Shown here piece by piece: positions 14,940 through 23,414 of a stretch of 64,000 bases of DNA. A model generated the notes under the pieces. That model was not told the origin of the DNA, ran no database searches, and was given only the letters and a program-made list of their open reading frames with translations. The translations under genes and the position numbers were made by a program. Within the stretch, counting starts at the first letter, position 1; each line of letters starts with the position of its first letter. Origin of the DNA: Actinomyces timonensis DSM 23838 (GTDB taxonomy: Bacteria > Actinomycetota > Actinomycetes > Actinomycetales > Actinomycetaceae); contig NZ_JH806632.1 of NCBI RefSeq assembly GCF_000295095.1, positions 191,985-255,984 on the forward strand, written 5' to 3'.

Positions 14940-15434
14940 ATGAGGAAGACACTGACGATCACCTACCCCGCAGATCCCGCCAAGGTCGCCGCCATGCTAG
15001 CCGACCCCGAGTACCAGCGCGGGCGGGTCGCCCGCCTCGGCTCCGACACCGTCACCAGCGAGGTGACCCCTGCTGGCGATGGCTTCTCCGCCACCGCCAG
15101 CGGCACCGTCCCCGCCGACAAGCTCCCCTCGGCCGCGCGCAAGCTCGTCCGCTCGGGCGTGTCCTTCACCGTCACCGAGGCCTGGGGCGGCCCCGCCGAG
15201 GACGGCTCGCGCACCGGCACGCTGAGCATCGACGCCGGTGGCGCGCCCGTGCGCTCCTCGGGCGCCCTGGCGATGCGCCCCAGCGGCGAGCAGACCATCG
15301 TCGAGGTGGACCTGGAGCTGAAGGTCACCGTGCCGCTGGTCGGCCGCGCCGTCGAGGACAAGGCCATGTCGATGGCAGGGCGCGTCATCACTGATGAGGA
15401 GTCCCGCGCGGCCGCCTGGCTGGACTCGCACTGA
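14940..15434 (+). CDS. DUF2505 family protein (SRPBCC-like fold)
   Basis: 164-residue soluble protein with the DUF2505 pattern. The start KTLTITYPADPAKVAAMLADPEYQRGR resembles the first strand and helix of START/SRPBCC ligand-binding proteins, and the sheet-rich middle ends with a long helix (AVEDKAMSMAGRVITDEE). In actinobacteria DUF2505 proteins are often found near whiB/pdtaS-type genes; no function is established. No signal peptide or membrane segment. The ATG at 14940 lies 65 bp from the divergent pdtaS start, so the two share a promoter region. Confidence 0.8.
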   Translation: MRKTLTITYPADPAKVAAMLADPEYQRGRVARLGSDTVTSEVTPAGDGFSATASGTVPADKLPSAARKLVRSGVSFTVTEAWGGPAEDGSRTGTLSIDAGGAPVRSSGALAMRPSGEQTIVEVDLELKVTVPLVGRAVEDKAMSMAGRVITDEESRAAAWLDSH

Positions 15435-15558
15435 TCTCCCGCCCCCGGCATCCCTGACATATTCCCACTGGCCCGCCGTGTCCGCCCTGCGCGCACGGCG
15501 GGCCGTTCGCACGCGCCCCGGTGGTCGCCGCGCGCCCCGGCATGCCACCATCGGGCCC

Positions 15559-16014
15559 ATGAGCCAGACCCCAAGCATCACCCCCACCGCCGTCAACTCC
15601 GTGTGGGCCGAGCGCACAGGCACGCGCCAGTACCTGGGCCGCAACCACTCCGGCGCCGAGGTGCGCATCGGCACCGGCCCCGGGGAGTTCTCGCCCGGTG
15701 AGCTGCTCAAGCTCGCCCTGGCCACCTGCAACTCCCTGTCCGCGGACCACCGCCTGGCTAAGGCCCTGGGCGAGGACTTCGACGCCAACGTCGTGTGCGC
15801 GACGACCAAGAACGAGGACGAGGAGCGCTACGAGGCCTTCGAGGTCCAGCTCGTCGCCGATTACTCCTCCCTGAGCCCCGAGCAGCTCGCCGTGCTGCGC
15901 CAGCGCGTCGACGGCGCGATCGACCGGGTCTGCACCGTCGGCCACACCCTGGAGAAGAGCCCCGAGGTCCGGCTGCTCATCGTCCAGGACCCCGACGCCG
16001 AGCCCGCGGCCTGA
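15559..16014 (+). CDS. OsmC/Ohr-like family protein
   Basis: 151-residue protein of the OsmC fold. It has the typical GEFSPGELLKLALATCNSLS helix, in which the Cys (ATCNS) is at the place of the first redox cysteine of OsmC/Ohr. A second conserved Cys is at RVCTVGHTLEKSPEV, so both peroxidatic and resolving cysteines appear present. OsmC/Ohr enzymes reduce organic hydroperoxides with thiol donors in the cytoplasm. The start ATG (MSQTPSITPTAVNSVW) has no clear Shine-Dalgarno. About 120 bp separate it from the DUF2505 gene. Confidence 0.85.
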   Translation: MSQTPSITPTAVNSVWAERTGTRQYLGRNHSGAEVRIGTGPGEFSPGELLKLALATCNSLSADHRLAKALGEDFDANVVCATTKNEDEERYEAFEVQLVADYSSLSPEQLAVLRQRVDGAIDRVCTVGHTLEKSPEVRLLIVQDPDAEPAA

Positions 16015-16124
16015 CGCCGCCCGGCGGCCCCCGCCCGCTGGCCCCCGCGCTGCCCGGCGGCGGGGTCGCGCCAAGCCGCGCCCCCTAGACTCTGCCCGAA
16101 CCACCCCGACGACCAGGAGCATCC

Positions 16125-16796
16125 GTGAGCCGATCCACCGCCATGATCGAGGCAGCCGTCGACAAGGCGATCGCGATCCCCGCCTCGCGCATCACCGAGC
16201 GCGTGGCGCGCATGCGCCGCGACCGCCCTGGAGCCGACACCGCCGAGCTCGTCATGCTCGCAGCCGACCGCTTCCGCAACGAGGCGGGCCTGTCCTCAGG
16301 CGCCGTCGGGGCCTCGGCGGCCCTCCCCTCGATCGGCACCGCCAGCGCTGCGGCGCTCACCGTGGGGCAGACCGCGGTCTTCATCGGCTCCGCCGTCACC
16401 TACGTGCTGACCGTCGCCGAGCTCCAGGGGCTGCGCGTCGTCGAGCCGGAGAAGAGACGCGCCCTCGTGCTCTCCGCGCTCCTGGGCCGCGAGGGCTCTG
16501 AGGCCGTCCAGGGCCAGCTCGGCCTGGCCAGCCTCTTCTGGGCCGCCCAGGCACTGGCCCAGATGCCCATCCCCACCGCGAAGAGCATCAACGCCCAGCT
16601 CGCCAAGCGCCTTGCCAAGCGGGCCGCGGCCAAGGGCGGCGCTATCGCCCTGGGACGGCTGCTGCCGCTGGGCATCGGGGCTGCCATCGGCTACTCGGGC
16701 GGGCGCGCCCTGGCCAACCAGGTCATCGAGGGCGCCCAGGCGGCGCTCGGCCCGGCCTCGCCCTTCGCCCCCGCCATGGAGGTCATCGAGGCATGA
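16125..16796 (+). CDS. Conserved hydrophobic protein (EcsC-like), unknown function
   Basis: 223 residues, GTG start with CCAGGAGC just upstream. A helical N-terminus ([29 protein letters not shown]) is followed by Gly/Ala-rich hydrophobic stretches ([46 protein letters not shown]) that may be membrane-associated. The layout resembles EcsC-family proteins of actinobacteria, but this is a weak assignment. The stop overlaps the thyA start (ATGA), so it is co-translated with thyA. Confidence 0.6.
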   Translation: MSRSTAMIEAAVDKAIAIPASRITERVARMRRDRPGADTAELVMLAADRFRNEAGLSSGAVGASAALPSIGTASAAALTVGQTAVFIGSAVTYVLTVAELQGLRVVEPEKRRALVLSALLGREGSEAVQGQLGLASLFWAAQALAQMPIPTAKSINAQLAKRLAKRAAAKGGAIALGRLLPLGIGAAIGYSGGRALANQVIEGAQAALGPASPFAPAMEVIEA

Positions 16797-17647
16797 GCGC
16801 CACCCCAGCACTGGAGTCCATGGGACTGGCCGCGCCCGACGGCGTCGACGTCGCCTATGAGGAGCTCCTGGCCGACATCCTGCTCCACGGCACCCCCAAG
16901 GGCGACCGCACCGGCACCGGCACCCGCTCCCTGTTCGCGCGCCAGCTCCGCTACGACCTGTCCCGGGGCTTCCCCCGCATCACCACCAAGTTCGTGGCGA
17001 TGAAGGCGGTCAAGGGCGAGCTGTTGTGGTTCCTCAAGGGCTCGACGAACATCGGCTGGCTCACCGAGCACGGCATCACCATCTGGGACGAGTGGGCCGA
17101 CGCCGACGGCGGGCTCGGCCCGGTCTACGGCGCCCAGTGGCGCTCGTGGCCTGCTCGCGACGGCGGGGCCATCGACCAGATCAGTGCACTCATCCACACG
17201 CTGCGCACCGATCCGGACTCACGGCGGATGCTCGTGTCGGCCTGGAATGTCAGCGAGCTCGACCGCATGGCCCTGGCGCCCTGCCATGCCTTCTTCCAGT
17301 GCTATGTGGCGGGCGGCCGCCTGAGCCTGCAGGTCTACCAGCGCAGCGCGGACATGTTCCTCGGCGTGCCCTTCAACATCGCCTCCTACGCCCTGCTCAC
17401 CCACATGCTCGCCCAGCAGGCCGGGCTCGAGCCGGGAGAGCTCGTGTGGACCGGCGGGGACTGCCACATCTACTCCAACCATGTCGAGCAGGTGCGCGAG
17501 CAGCTGTCCCGGGTGCCGCGGGCCTACCCGTTCCCGACGCTGCGCCTGGAGCGGGCCGAGTCGATCGACGCCTACACGATGGAGGGCATCGACGCCTCGC
17601 AGGGCTACCAGCACCACCCCTCGATCAAGGCGCCCGTCGCGGTCTGA
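16793..17647 (+). CDS. thyA: Thymidylate synthase
   Basis: Converts dUMP and methylene-tetrahydrofolate to dTMP and dihydrofolate. 284 residues. The nucleophilic cysteine is Cys164 in LAPCHAFFQ. Other family motifs are present: the phosphate-binding RTGTGT near the N-terminus, [15 protein letters not shown]-like [22 protein letters not shown] and GDCHIYSNH. It overlaps the upstream gene by 4 bp. folA lies just downstream on the other strand and recycles the dihydrofolate product, so the two functions are neighbours although convergent. Confidence 0.97.
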   Translation: MSATPALESMGLAAPDGVDVAYEELLADILLHGTPKGDRTGTGTRSLFARQLRYDLSRGFPRITTKFVAMKAVKGELLWFLKGSTNIGWLTEHGITIWDEWADADGGLGPVYGAQWRSWPARDGGAIDQISALIHTLRTDPDSRRMLVSAWNVSELDRMALAPCHAFFQCYVAGGRLSLQVYQRSADMFLGVPFNIASYALLTHMLAQQAGLEPGELVWTGGDCHIYSNHVEQVREQLSRVPRAYPFPTLRLERAESIDAYTMEGIDASQGYQHHPSIKAPVAV

Positions 17648-17652
17648 TCACC

Positions 17653-17746
17653 GACGGCGTCCCCAACGGCGCGAGGTCATCGACGGCGTCCCCAACGGCG
17701 CGAGGTCATCGACGGCGTCCCCAACGGCGCGAGGTCATCGACGGCG
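17653..17746. repeat. 29-bp tandem repeat, 3.2 copies, between thyA and folA
   Basis: Unit GACGGCGTCCCCAACGGCG + CGAGGTCATC repeats identically at 17653-17681, 17682-17710 and 17711-17739, with a 7-base partial fourth copy. The stop codon of folA (17735-17737) falls inside copy 3. The exact identity of the copies points to recent slippage expansion. Confidence 0.95.
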
Positions 17747-18313
17747 CCAGGCGTCGACCCGCCAGGCGGCGTCCCCGGAGACGGGGCGCCACGCGCCCTC
17801 GGGATCGGACAGCGCGGCATCGCGCGCCCAGGCGGAGGCGTCGATGCGGGGCGCCCGTGCGGCGCCGCCCGGAGCCGTCACGGCGAGGTCGAGCGTGCTC
17901 ACGAGCAGCAGGTCCGCCGCCCCGGCCTCCATGGCCTGGGCGTAGACGCTGGCGCCGCCGATGATCCACACCCGGGGCAGCGCTCCTGCCCTCTCACGCG
18001 TATCGGGGCCGAGCTCGGCGTCGAGGCCAGCCCCGGCCAGGGCGATGGCGGAGGCGAGGTCAGGGGCGGCCAGCGCCCCCTCGGCGGACCAGCCGGGCTG
18101 GCCGGTGAGGACGACGTTGCGGCGCTTGGCCAGCGGGCGGCCCAGGGAGTCCCAGGTGGCGCGGCCCATGACGAGGCCGCAGCCGAGGGTGGCGGCGCGG
18201 AAGTGCTTGAAGTCGTCGGGCACGCGCCACAGCATCCCGCCGTCGGCACCGATGACGCCCGCCGCGTCCTGCGCCCAGATCATTCCCACATGCGTTGCGC
18301 TCACGGCCGCCAT
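17735..18313 (-). CDS. folA: Dihydrofolate reductase
   Basis: NADPH-dependent reduction of dihydrofolate to tetrahydrofolate, 192 residues. Diagnostic pieces are GMIWAQDAAGVIGADGGMLWRVPDDFKHF (active-site loop with Asp after P), VMGRATWDSLGRPLAKRRNVVLTG (cofactor site) and VWIIGGASVYAQAM. The ATG at 18313 gives MAAVSATHVGMIWAQ; a longer open frame upstream is not DHFR-like. The last codons (AWRRR, stop) lie in the 29-bp tandem repeat shared with the thyA 3' side. Confidence 0.95.
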   Translation of the reverse strand: MAAVSATHVGMIWAQDAAGVIGADGGMLWRVPDDFKHFRAATLGCGLVMGRATWDSLGRPLAKRRNVVLTGQPGWSAEGALAAPDLASAIALAGAGLDAELGPDTRERAGALPRVWIIGGASVYAQAMEAGAADLLLVSTLDLAVTAPGGAARAPRIDASAWARDAALSDPEGAWRPVSGDAAWRVDAWRRR

Positions 18314-18436
18314 CCTGCCAGGTCCAGGCGGGCCCTCGCGAGCATGAGGCCCCGCGACCCGCGCCGCGCCGCGCCGGGCATCGTGGCAGGCCTCGTGGCG
18401 GGCATCGCGCCTCCCGCCATCCTCTAGAGTGCGCCT

Positions 18437-19768
18437 GTGCCTGACCCCTCCCCCGCCACTCCCGCCTCCCAGAACACCGGCACCGCCCGCGCCACCCTGC
18501 GCGCGCTGCTCGCCATCGTCCTGTTCACCTACGTGGCGCAGAACATGCTCAACGTGTCCATCGCGCCCCTGGCCCGGGCGCTCGGGCTGCGCGAGTGGAT
18601 CGTCGGCCTGGCGGTCTCCCTGGCAGCGCTGACGGTGGCCTCGCTCTCCCAGTTCTGGGGGCGCCGGTCGATCGCCTGGGGGCGGCGCCGCGTGCTGCTG
18701 AGCGCCCTCACCCTGGCGATGATCGCCGGATGCCTCTTCGCAGGCGCGGTGCGACTGCGGACGGCAGGCCTCCTGGGGGCGGCCGCGACCGCCGTCGCCG
18801 TGGTGGTGGCCCGCGGCCCGTTCTTCGGCGGCGCGGTGGCGGCGATCCCGCCCACCGGCCAGGCGCTCATCGCGGAGATGACGCCGGACGAGCGGGCGAG
18901 GGTCAAGGGGATGGCCGCCTTCGCGGGCTCGGTCCAGCTCTCGATCGTCATCGGATCGGTGGTCTCCTCCGCGCTCGGCGCGTGGTCCATCCTGGCGCCG
19001 GTGTACGCCACCCCGGTGTTCGTGGCGATCGCCCTGGCGATCGGGCTGGCGAGGATCCCCCACGACGGCGCCCGGCCGCGCCCGGCGCGCGAAGCCTCCC
19101 AGGAGGCTTCCGCCGGCCCGGACGAGCCAGTCGGTCCAGGAGAGTCGGCGACGGCGCGCGCCCCGGAGCCTGCCCGGGCCCTCCCACCGCGCGTGTCCTG
19201 GCGCGATAGGCGCCTGCTGCCGTGGATCGCGTCCGGCCTGGGCATGTTCTTCAGCGCGGGCGTGGTCCAGATCATCGTCGGCTTCATCGTCCAGGACCGC
19301 CTCGGCCTTCCCCCGCAGCGGGCGGTGAGCCTGACGGCGGTCATGCTGCTCGCCAACGCCGCGGGAGCCATGCTCATGCAGCTCGTGGCGGTGCCCCGCC
19401 TGGGGTGGTCGCCCCAGCGGCTCCTCCGCGCCGGGCTCACCACGGCCGTCATCGCCCTGTCATCGCTGGCGCTCGCCCCCTCCCTCCCCATCATGGCGGC
19501 CTCGACGTTCTTCCTGGGTATCGCCATGGGGCTCGTCGGCCCGGGCTTCACGGCGGGCGGCTCGCTCGCGGTCAGCGCCGCCGAGCAGGGCGGCGTCGCC
19601 GGGATCCTCAACGCCACGGGGGCGGTGACGTGGATCTTCGCCCCGGTCACGGCCACGGCCCTCTACGGCTGGCAACCGCTCGCGCCCTTCGTCCTCGCGC
19701 TCGCGGTGCTGTCGGCGAGCACAGCTGTCGCCTGGGCGCACCCGCGCATGAGGGCGGCGCGCCCCTAG
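18437..19768 (+). CDS. Major facilitator superfamily transporter (drug-efflux-like)
   Basis: 443-residue MFS protein starting at GTG (MPDPSPATPAS). Twelve predicted membrane helices are split by a charged central loop of about 60 residues (RPRPAREASQEASAGPDEPV...). The motif-A-like region between helices 2 and 3 reads SQFWGRRSIAWGRRRVLL. LIAEMTPDERARVKG and FFLGIAMGLVGPGFTAGGSLAV resemble efflux-type DHA1 transporters. Substrate unknown. It is divergent from folA and convergent with the LacI-family gene; both neighbours are unrelated. Confidence 0.85.
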   Translation: MPDPSPATPASQNTGTARATLRALLAIVLFTYVAQNMLNVSIAPLARALGLREWIVGLAVSLAALTVASLSQFWGRRSIAWGRRRVLLSALTLAMIAGCLFAGAVRLRTAGLLGAAATAVAVVVARGPFFGGAVAAIPPTGQALIAEMTPDERARVKGMAAFAGSVQLSIVIGSVVSSALGAWSILAPVYATPVFVAIALAIGLARIPHDGARPRPAREASQEASAGPDEPVGPGESATARAPEPARALPPRVSWRDRRLLPWIASGLGMFFSAGVVQIIVGFIVQDRLGLPPQRAVSLTAVMLLANAAGAMLMQLVAVPRLGWSPQRLLRAGLTTAVIALSSLALAPSLPIMAASTFFLGIAMGLVGPGFTAGGSLAVSAAEQGGVAGILNATGAVTWIFAPVTATALYGWQPLAPFVLALAVLSASTAVAWAHPRMRAARP

Positions 19769-19802
19769 AGGCCGCGCGCCCACCGACTCCCGCGAGCCAG
19801 CC

Positions 19803-20807
19803 TCATCCCACGCGCGCCACGGAGTCGCGCTCGACGAGCCGGGGCACGAGCACCTGGTCCGTGGCCAGGTAGTCCCGCCGGGCCCGGCCGATCGCCCGCT
19901 CCAGGGCCAGGCGCGCCATGAGCCTCGGGTTCTGATCGACGGTGGTCAGCGGCACGGGGCAGGTCCGGGCCCGGCGGGAGTCGTCGAATCCGACGACGGA
20001 GACCTCGCCCGGCACGTCGATCCCTCGCGCCTGGAGCTCCTGGACCAGGCCCGCCGCGCAGCGGTCGTTGAAGGCGGTGACCGCCGTCGGGCGCTCGGGC
20101 AGCTCCAGGAGCGCGGCGGCGGCCCTCGCCCCGTCCTCCTCGTCGAGTCCGCCCCGCAGGATCTCGCTGCGCTCTTCCAGGCCGAGCCCGGCCATCGCCT
20201 CGAGGTAGCCCTCCCTGCGCTCAGCGGACGATGGCGCAGTGCCACCGTCGACGTGGACGATGCGGCGGTGGCCGGCGCCCGCGAGGTGCTCGACCGCCAG
20301 GCGGAGGCCTCCCGCGTCGTCGATGCGCACCGTGTCCACGCCGGTAGCGCTCATCGGTCGGGCGACGACGACCACCGGCACCTCCTGCGCCAGGGCCGAG
20401 AGCCTGCGGACCCCCATGGCCGGTGCGAGCATGATGATCGCCTCGCAGCGGTCCCTCAGGAGCGTCTCCACGGCCTGGTGGTCGTCAACGGGGCCGACGA
20501 CGCCGGAGAACGCCATCTCGTAGGAGGTCCCACCGATCTCCTCGTACAGGCCGGCCACCACCTCCGCGTGGAAGGGCTGGAGGACGCCGAAGGCCACACC
20601 GATGAGGCCGGAGGAGCTGCGCCGAAGGGCGCGGGCGCGCTGGTCCGGCCGGTAGCCGATCTCCTCGGCGACGGCCCGCACCCGCTTGCGCGTCTGCTCG
20701 GAGGCCCCGGGGGCACCGCGCATGACGATCGAGGCCAGGGAGACCGAGCAGTGGGCCCGCTCGGCCAGGTCCACGAGGGTGACACGCCCGGTCCTGCGCG
20801 AAGCCAT
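19803..20807 (-). CDS. LacI-family transcriptional regulator
   Basis: 334-residue repressor. The N-terminal helix-turn-helix reads VTLVDLAERAHCSVSLASIVMRG, followed by the hinge helix ERTRKRVRAVAEEIGYRPDQRARALR-type segment. The periplasmic-binding-protein-like effector domain follows (LIGVAFGVLQPFHAEVVAGLYEE ... VVGFDDSRRARTCPVPLTTVDQNP). Effector probably a sugar or related polyol. It is divergent from the isomerase/sugar-porter operon. Two near-identical palindromes in between (20842 and 20941) are the likely operators, one of them 35 bp upstream of its own start, implying autorepression. Confidence 0.92.
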   Translation of the reverse strand: MASRRTGRVTLVDLAERAHCSVSLASIVMRGAPGASEQTRKRVRAVAEEIGYRPDQRARALRRSSSGLIGVAFGVLQPFHAEVVAGLYEEIGGTSYEMAFSGVVGPVDDHQAVETLLRDRCEAIIMLAPAMGVRRLSALAQEVPVVVVARPMSATGVDTVRIDDAGGLRLAVEHLAGAGHRRIVHVDGGTAPSSAERREGYLEAMAGLGLEERSEILRGGLDEEDGARAAAALLELPERPTAVTAFNDRCAAGLVQELQARGIDVPGEVSVVGFDDSRRARTCPVPLTTVDQNPRLMARLALERAIGRARRDYLATDQVLVPRLVERDSVARVG

Positions 20808-20840
20808 CCATCCTCCTCCAGACGTCTGACATCTAGAATA

Positions 20841-20952
20841 CTAGAACGTTCTGACATCGATTCTAGAACTTATCGCCCCATATTGAGGCAGAATGACGCA
20901 CTCTGTTGCAGAGTTCGCCACCAGATCTACTCTCTAGAACTAGAACGTCCTA
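20841..20952. promoter_or_regulatory. LacI-type operators in the divergent promoter region
   Basis: Two copies of ACTAGAACGTyCT: AGAACGTTCT palindrome at 20843-20852 and TAGAACGTCCTA at 20941-20952, 99 bp apart. An additional palindrome TTCTAGAA lies at 20861-20868 and a half copy CTCTAGAAC at 20932-20940. AACGTT-centred palindromes are typical of LacI-family operators. The pair could allow looping between the lacI-like and isomerase promoters. Confidence 0.75.
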
Positions 20953-21063
20953 GCCTGGCATCGCCTGCCGGGCGCTCCGTGCCGGCAGGGCCCTCAGATG
21001 GCTCAGAAGCCCCGAAGACTCAGAAGACTCTGGGGGCCGTTCATGACTGACAAGGACGTCACC

Positions 21064-21927
21064 ATGCCCCGAACCGCGCCCGCCAGCAGCGCTCCCGCCC
21101 CCACGACCCCTCCTCCTGACAACGCCTTCACCCTGGCCGCCTGCGCCGAGATGATCCACACCGATCTTCCCTTCGCCGAGCGCGCCCGCCGCATCGCCGA
21201 GCGCGGCCTCAAGGTCGAGATGTGGGACTGGACCGCGAAGGACCTCCCCTCGCTCGGCGCGATGCGGGCCGACGGCGTCGAGATCGTCTCGATGACCGGC
21301 TACACCCAGGGCGACCTGACCACTGACGACGGCGTCGCCCAGTTCCTCGCCACCGCCGAGGAGTCCCTGCGCGCGGCCGAGACGATCGACTGCCCCCGCC
21401 TCAACGTCCATGGCACGGGCCTGGGCGAGGGCGGGATCCCCGTGGTCGCCAACGCCCACCCGACGCCCAGCGACTGGCTCCGGGCCGCCGACACCTTGAG
21501 GCGCCTGGCCGAGCTCGGGCAGGCCGCCGGGCGGGTCTTCACCCTGGAGAACCTCAACCTCGCCGTCGACCACCCCGGCTGCCCCTTCGCGAGGGCCGAG
21601 GAGACCCGCGCGCTCGTGGCCGCCGTCGACTCCCCGCACCTGCGCATGAACCTCGACCTCTACCACGCCCAGATCGGCGAGGGGAACCTCATCGAGCTGT
21701 GCCGGGACTCCCAGGACTGGATCGGCGAGATCCAGGTGGCGGATGTCCCCGGCCGCTGCCAGCCCGGCTCCGGGGAGATCGAATACCGGGCGATCGCGAG
21801 GGCCCTCGCCGCGATGGGCTACCGGAGGACGGTCGCCATGGAGGCCTTCGCCTCAGACGATTCCGACGCCGCGCTCGACGACTTCATCGAGGCCTTCTCC
21901 GTGGCGGCGGGAGGCGAGGCCCGATGA
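21064..21927 (+). CDS. Sugar phosphate isomerase/epimerase, hydroxypyruvate-isomerase-like TIM barrel
   Basis: 287-residue AP-endonuclease-2-like TIM barrel. Residues fitting the metal site and family are seen in CAEMIHTDLPFAERARRIAERGLKVEMWDW, FTLENLN (Glu at strand end), NLDLYHAQIGEGNL (Asp, His) and IGEIQVADVPGR. These match the hydroxypyruvate isomerase (Hyi/OtnI) subgroup. The ATG at 21064 is chosen because AAGGA sits 7 bases upstream; an in-frame ATG at 21043 is possible. It overlaps the sugar porter by 4 bp. Regulation by the divergent LacI protein is likely, and the pair probably takes up and isomerises a sugar or sugar acid. Confidence 0.82.
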   Translation: MPRTAPASSAPAPTTPPPDNAFTLAACAEMIHTDLPFAERARRIAERGLKVEMWDWTAKDLPSLGAMRADGVEIVSMTGYTQGDLTTDDGVAQFLATAEESLRAAETIDCPRLNVHGTGLGEGGIPVVANAHPTPSDWLRAADTLRRLAELGQAAGRVFTLENLNLAVDHPGCPFARAEETRALVAAVDSPHLRMNLDLYHAQIGEGNLIELCRDSQDWIGEIQVADVPGRCQPGSGEIEYRAIARALAAMGYRRTVAMEAFASDDSDAALDDFIEAFSVAAGGEAR

Positions 21928-23345
21928 GCGCCGCAACCGCCCCCGCTGCCGTCCCCTCCCCCGCCGACGAGCGGCGCATCAGTCACCGCCTGTTCACGAT
22001 CCGCTCCATCGCCACGCTGGGCGGCCTGCTCTTCGGCTACGACACCGGCGTCATCTCCGGCGCCCTGCCGTTCCTCAAGAACCCCGCCTCCGAGGGCGGC
22101 CTGGGCCTGGACTCCTTCGGGGAGTCCGTCATCACCACTTCCCTGACCGTGGGCGCCGCCGTCGGCGCGCTCGTCGGAGGCCGCCTGTCCGACCGGTTCG
22201 GGCGCAAGCGGAACATCATGACCGTTGCGGTCATCTTCCTCATCGGGGCGCTCGGGTGCTCCCTGTCCCCCAACTTCGCCGCCCTGACGGTCTTCCGCCT
22301 CATCCTGGGCCTTGCCGTGGGAGGCGCCTCGGCCACCGTGCCGGTCTACCTCTCGGAGATCTCCCCGGTGGAGATCCGCGGCACCATGGTCTCGCGCAAC
22401 GAGCTCATGATCGTCACCGGGCAGCTGACCGCCTACACCTGCAACGCGATCATCGCGACCGCCTGGCCCGGCGCCCACGCGTGGCGCTGGATGCTGGTCA
22501 TCGCCACGCTTCCCGCGATCGGCCTGTGGGTCGGCATCCACCTGCTCCCGGAGTCCCCCAGGTGGCTCGCTTCCAAGGGCAGGGTGGCCCAGATGTGGAG
22601 CGTCCTCAACGAGGTCCGCATGCCCCCGGAGGTCGACGACGAGGGCGATGACATCGTCCGCCGCGTCGAGGAGGAGGCACGCATGGGCAAGGGCTCCTGG
22701 GCGGACCTGCAGGTGCCGTGGATCCGCAAGATCACGGCCATCGGCATCGGCCTGGCGCTGCTGTCCCAGCTCACCGGCGTCAACGGCATCATGTACTACG
22801 CGCCCACGATCCTCATCTCCACGGGACTGGGCACGCAGGCCTCCATCGTGGCCACCATCGCCAACGGCGTCGTCTCCGTCCTCTCGGTGTACATCGGCAT
22901 CGCCTACTTCCTCAAGCGACTGCCCCGGCGCCGCATGATCCTCATCGGGCAGACCGGCTGCGTGGCCTCCCTGACGGCCCTCGGCCTGGTCTTCCTCCTG
23001 CCAGAATCCTCGCTGCGCAGCTACCTCGTGCTGCTGTTCATGCTGAGCTTCCTGTACTTCATGCAGTGCTTCATCGGGGTGACCTTCTGGCTCATGCTCT
23101 CCGAGATCTTCCCGATGCGCGTGCGGGGCCTGGCCAATGGCGTGGCCGTGTTCTGCAACTGGGTCGGCAACATCATCGTCGCCCTGTCCTTCCCCAACCT
23201 CATCGAGGCGGTGCAGGGAGGCGTGTTCTTCATCTTCGCCGTCATCAACCTGGGCACGCTCGCCTTCTACGCGCGATTCCTGCCCGAGACGAAGGGCCAT
23301 TCCCTGGAGTCCCTCGAGCGCCACTTCGAGCAGCGCTACTCCTGA
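21924..23345 (+). CDS. MFS sugar porter (XylE/IolT type)
   Basis: 473-residue sugar:proton symporter of the sugar porter family with 12 predicted helices. Signature motifs are GGLLFGYDTGVISGAL in helix 1, GRLSDRFGRKR between helices 2 and 3, PESPRWLASKGR before the central loop, QLTGVNGIMYYAPTI in helix 7, and PETKGHSLE at the end. These match IolT/AraE/XylE proteins that carry inositol, xylose, arabinose or glucose. It is co-translated with the isomerase upstream (ATGA overlap), so the imported compound is likely that enzyme's substrate or precursor. Confidence 0.93.
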   Translation: MSAATAPAAVPSPADERRISHRLFTIRSIATLGGLLFGYDTGVISGALPFLKNPASEGGLGLDSFGESVITTSLTVGAAVGALVGGRLSDRFGRKRNIMTVAVIFLIGALGCSLSPNFAALTVFRLILGLAVGGASATVPVYLSEISPVEIRGTMVSRNELMIVTGQLTAYTCNAIIATAWPGAHAWRWMLVIATLPAIGLWVGIHLLPESPRWLASKGRVAQMWSVLNEVRMPPEVDDEGDDIVRRVEEEARMGKGSWADLQVPWIRKITAIGIGLALLSQLTGVNGIMYYAPTILISTGLGTQASIVATIANGVVSVLSVYIGIAYFLKRLPRRRMILIGQTGCVASLTALGLVFLLPESSLRSYLVLLFMLSFLYFMQCFIGVTFWLMLSEIFPMRVRGLANGVAVFCNWVGNIIVALSFPNLIEAVQGGVFFIFAVINLGTLAFYARFLPETKGHSLESLERHFEQRYS

Positions 23346-23414
23346 AGGCGCGCCGCCCGGGGCCGGGCTTCCCGATCCCGAGCCGCAGCCGCCCACTCCC
23401 CGCCGCCCGGGGCC

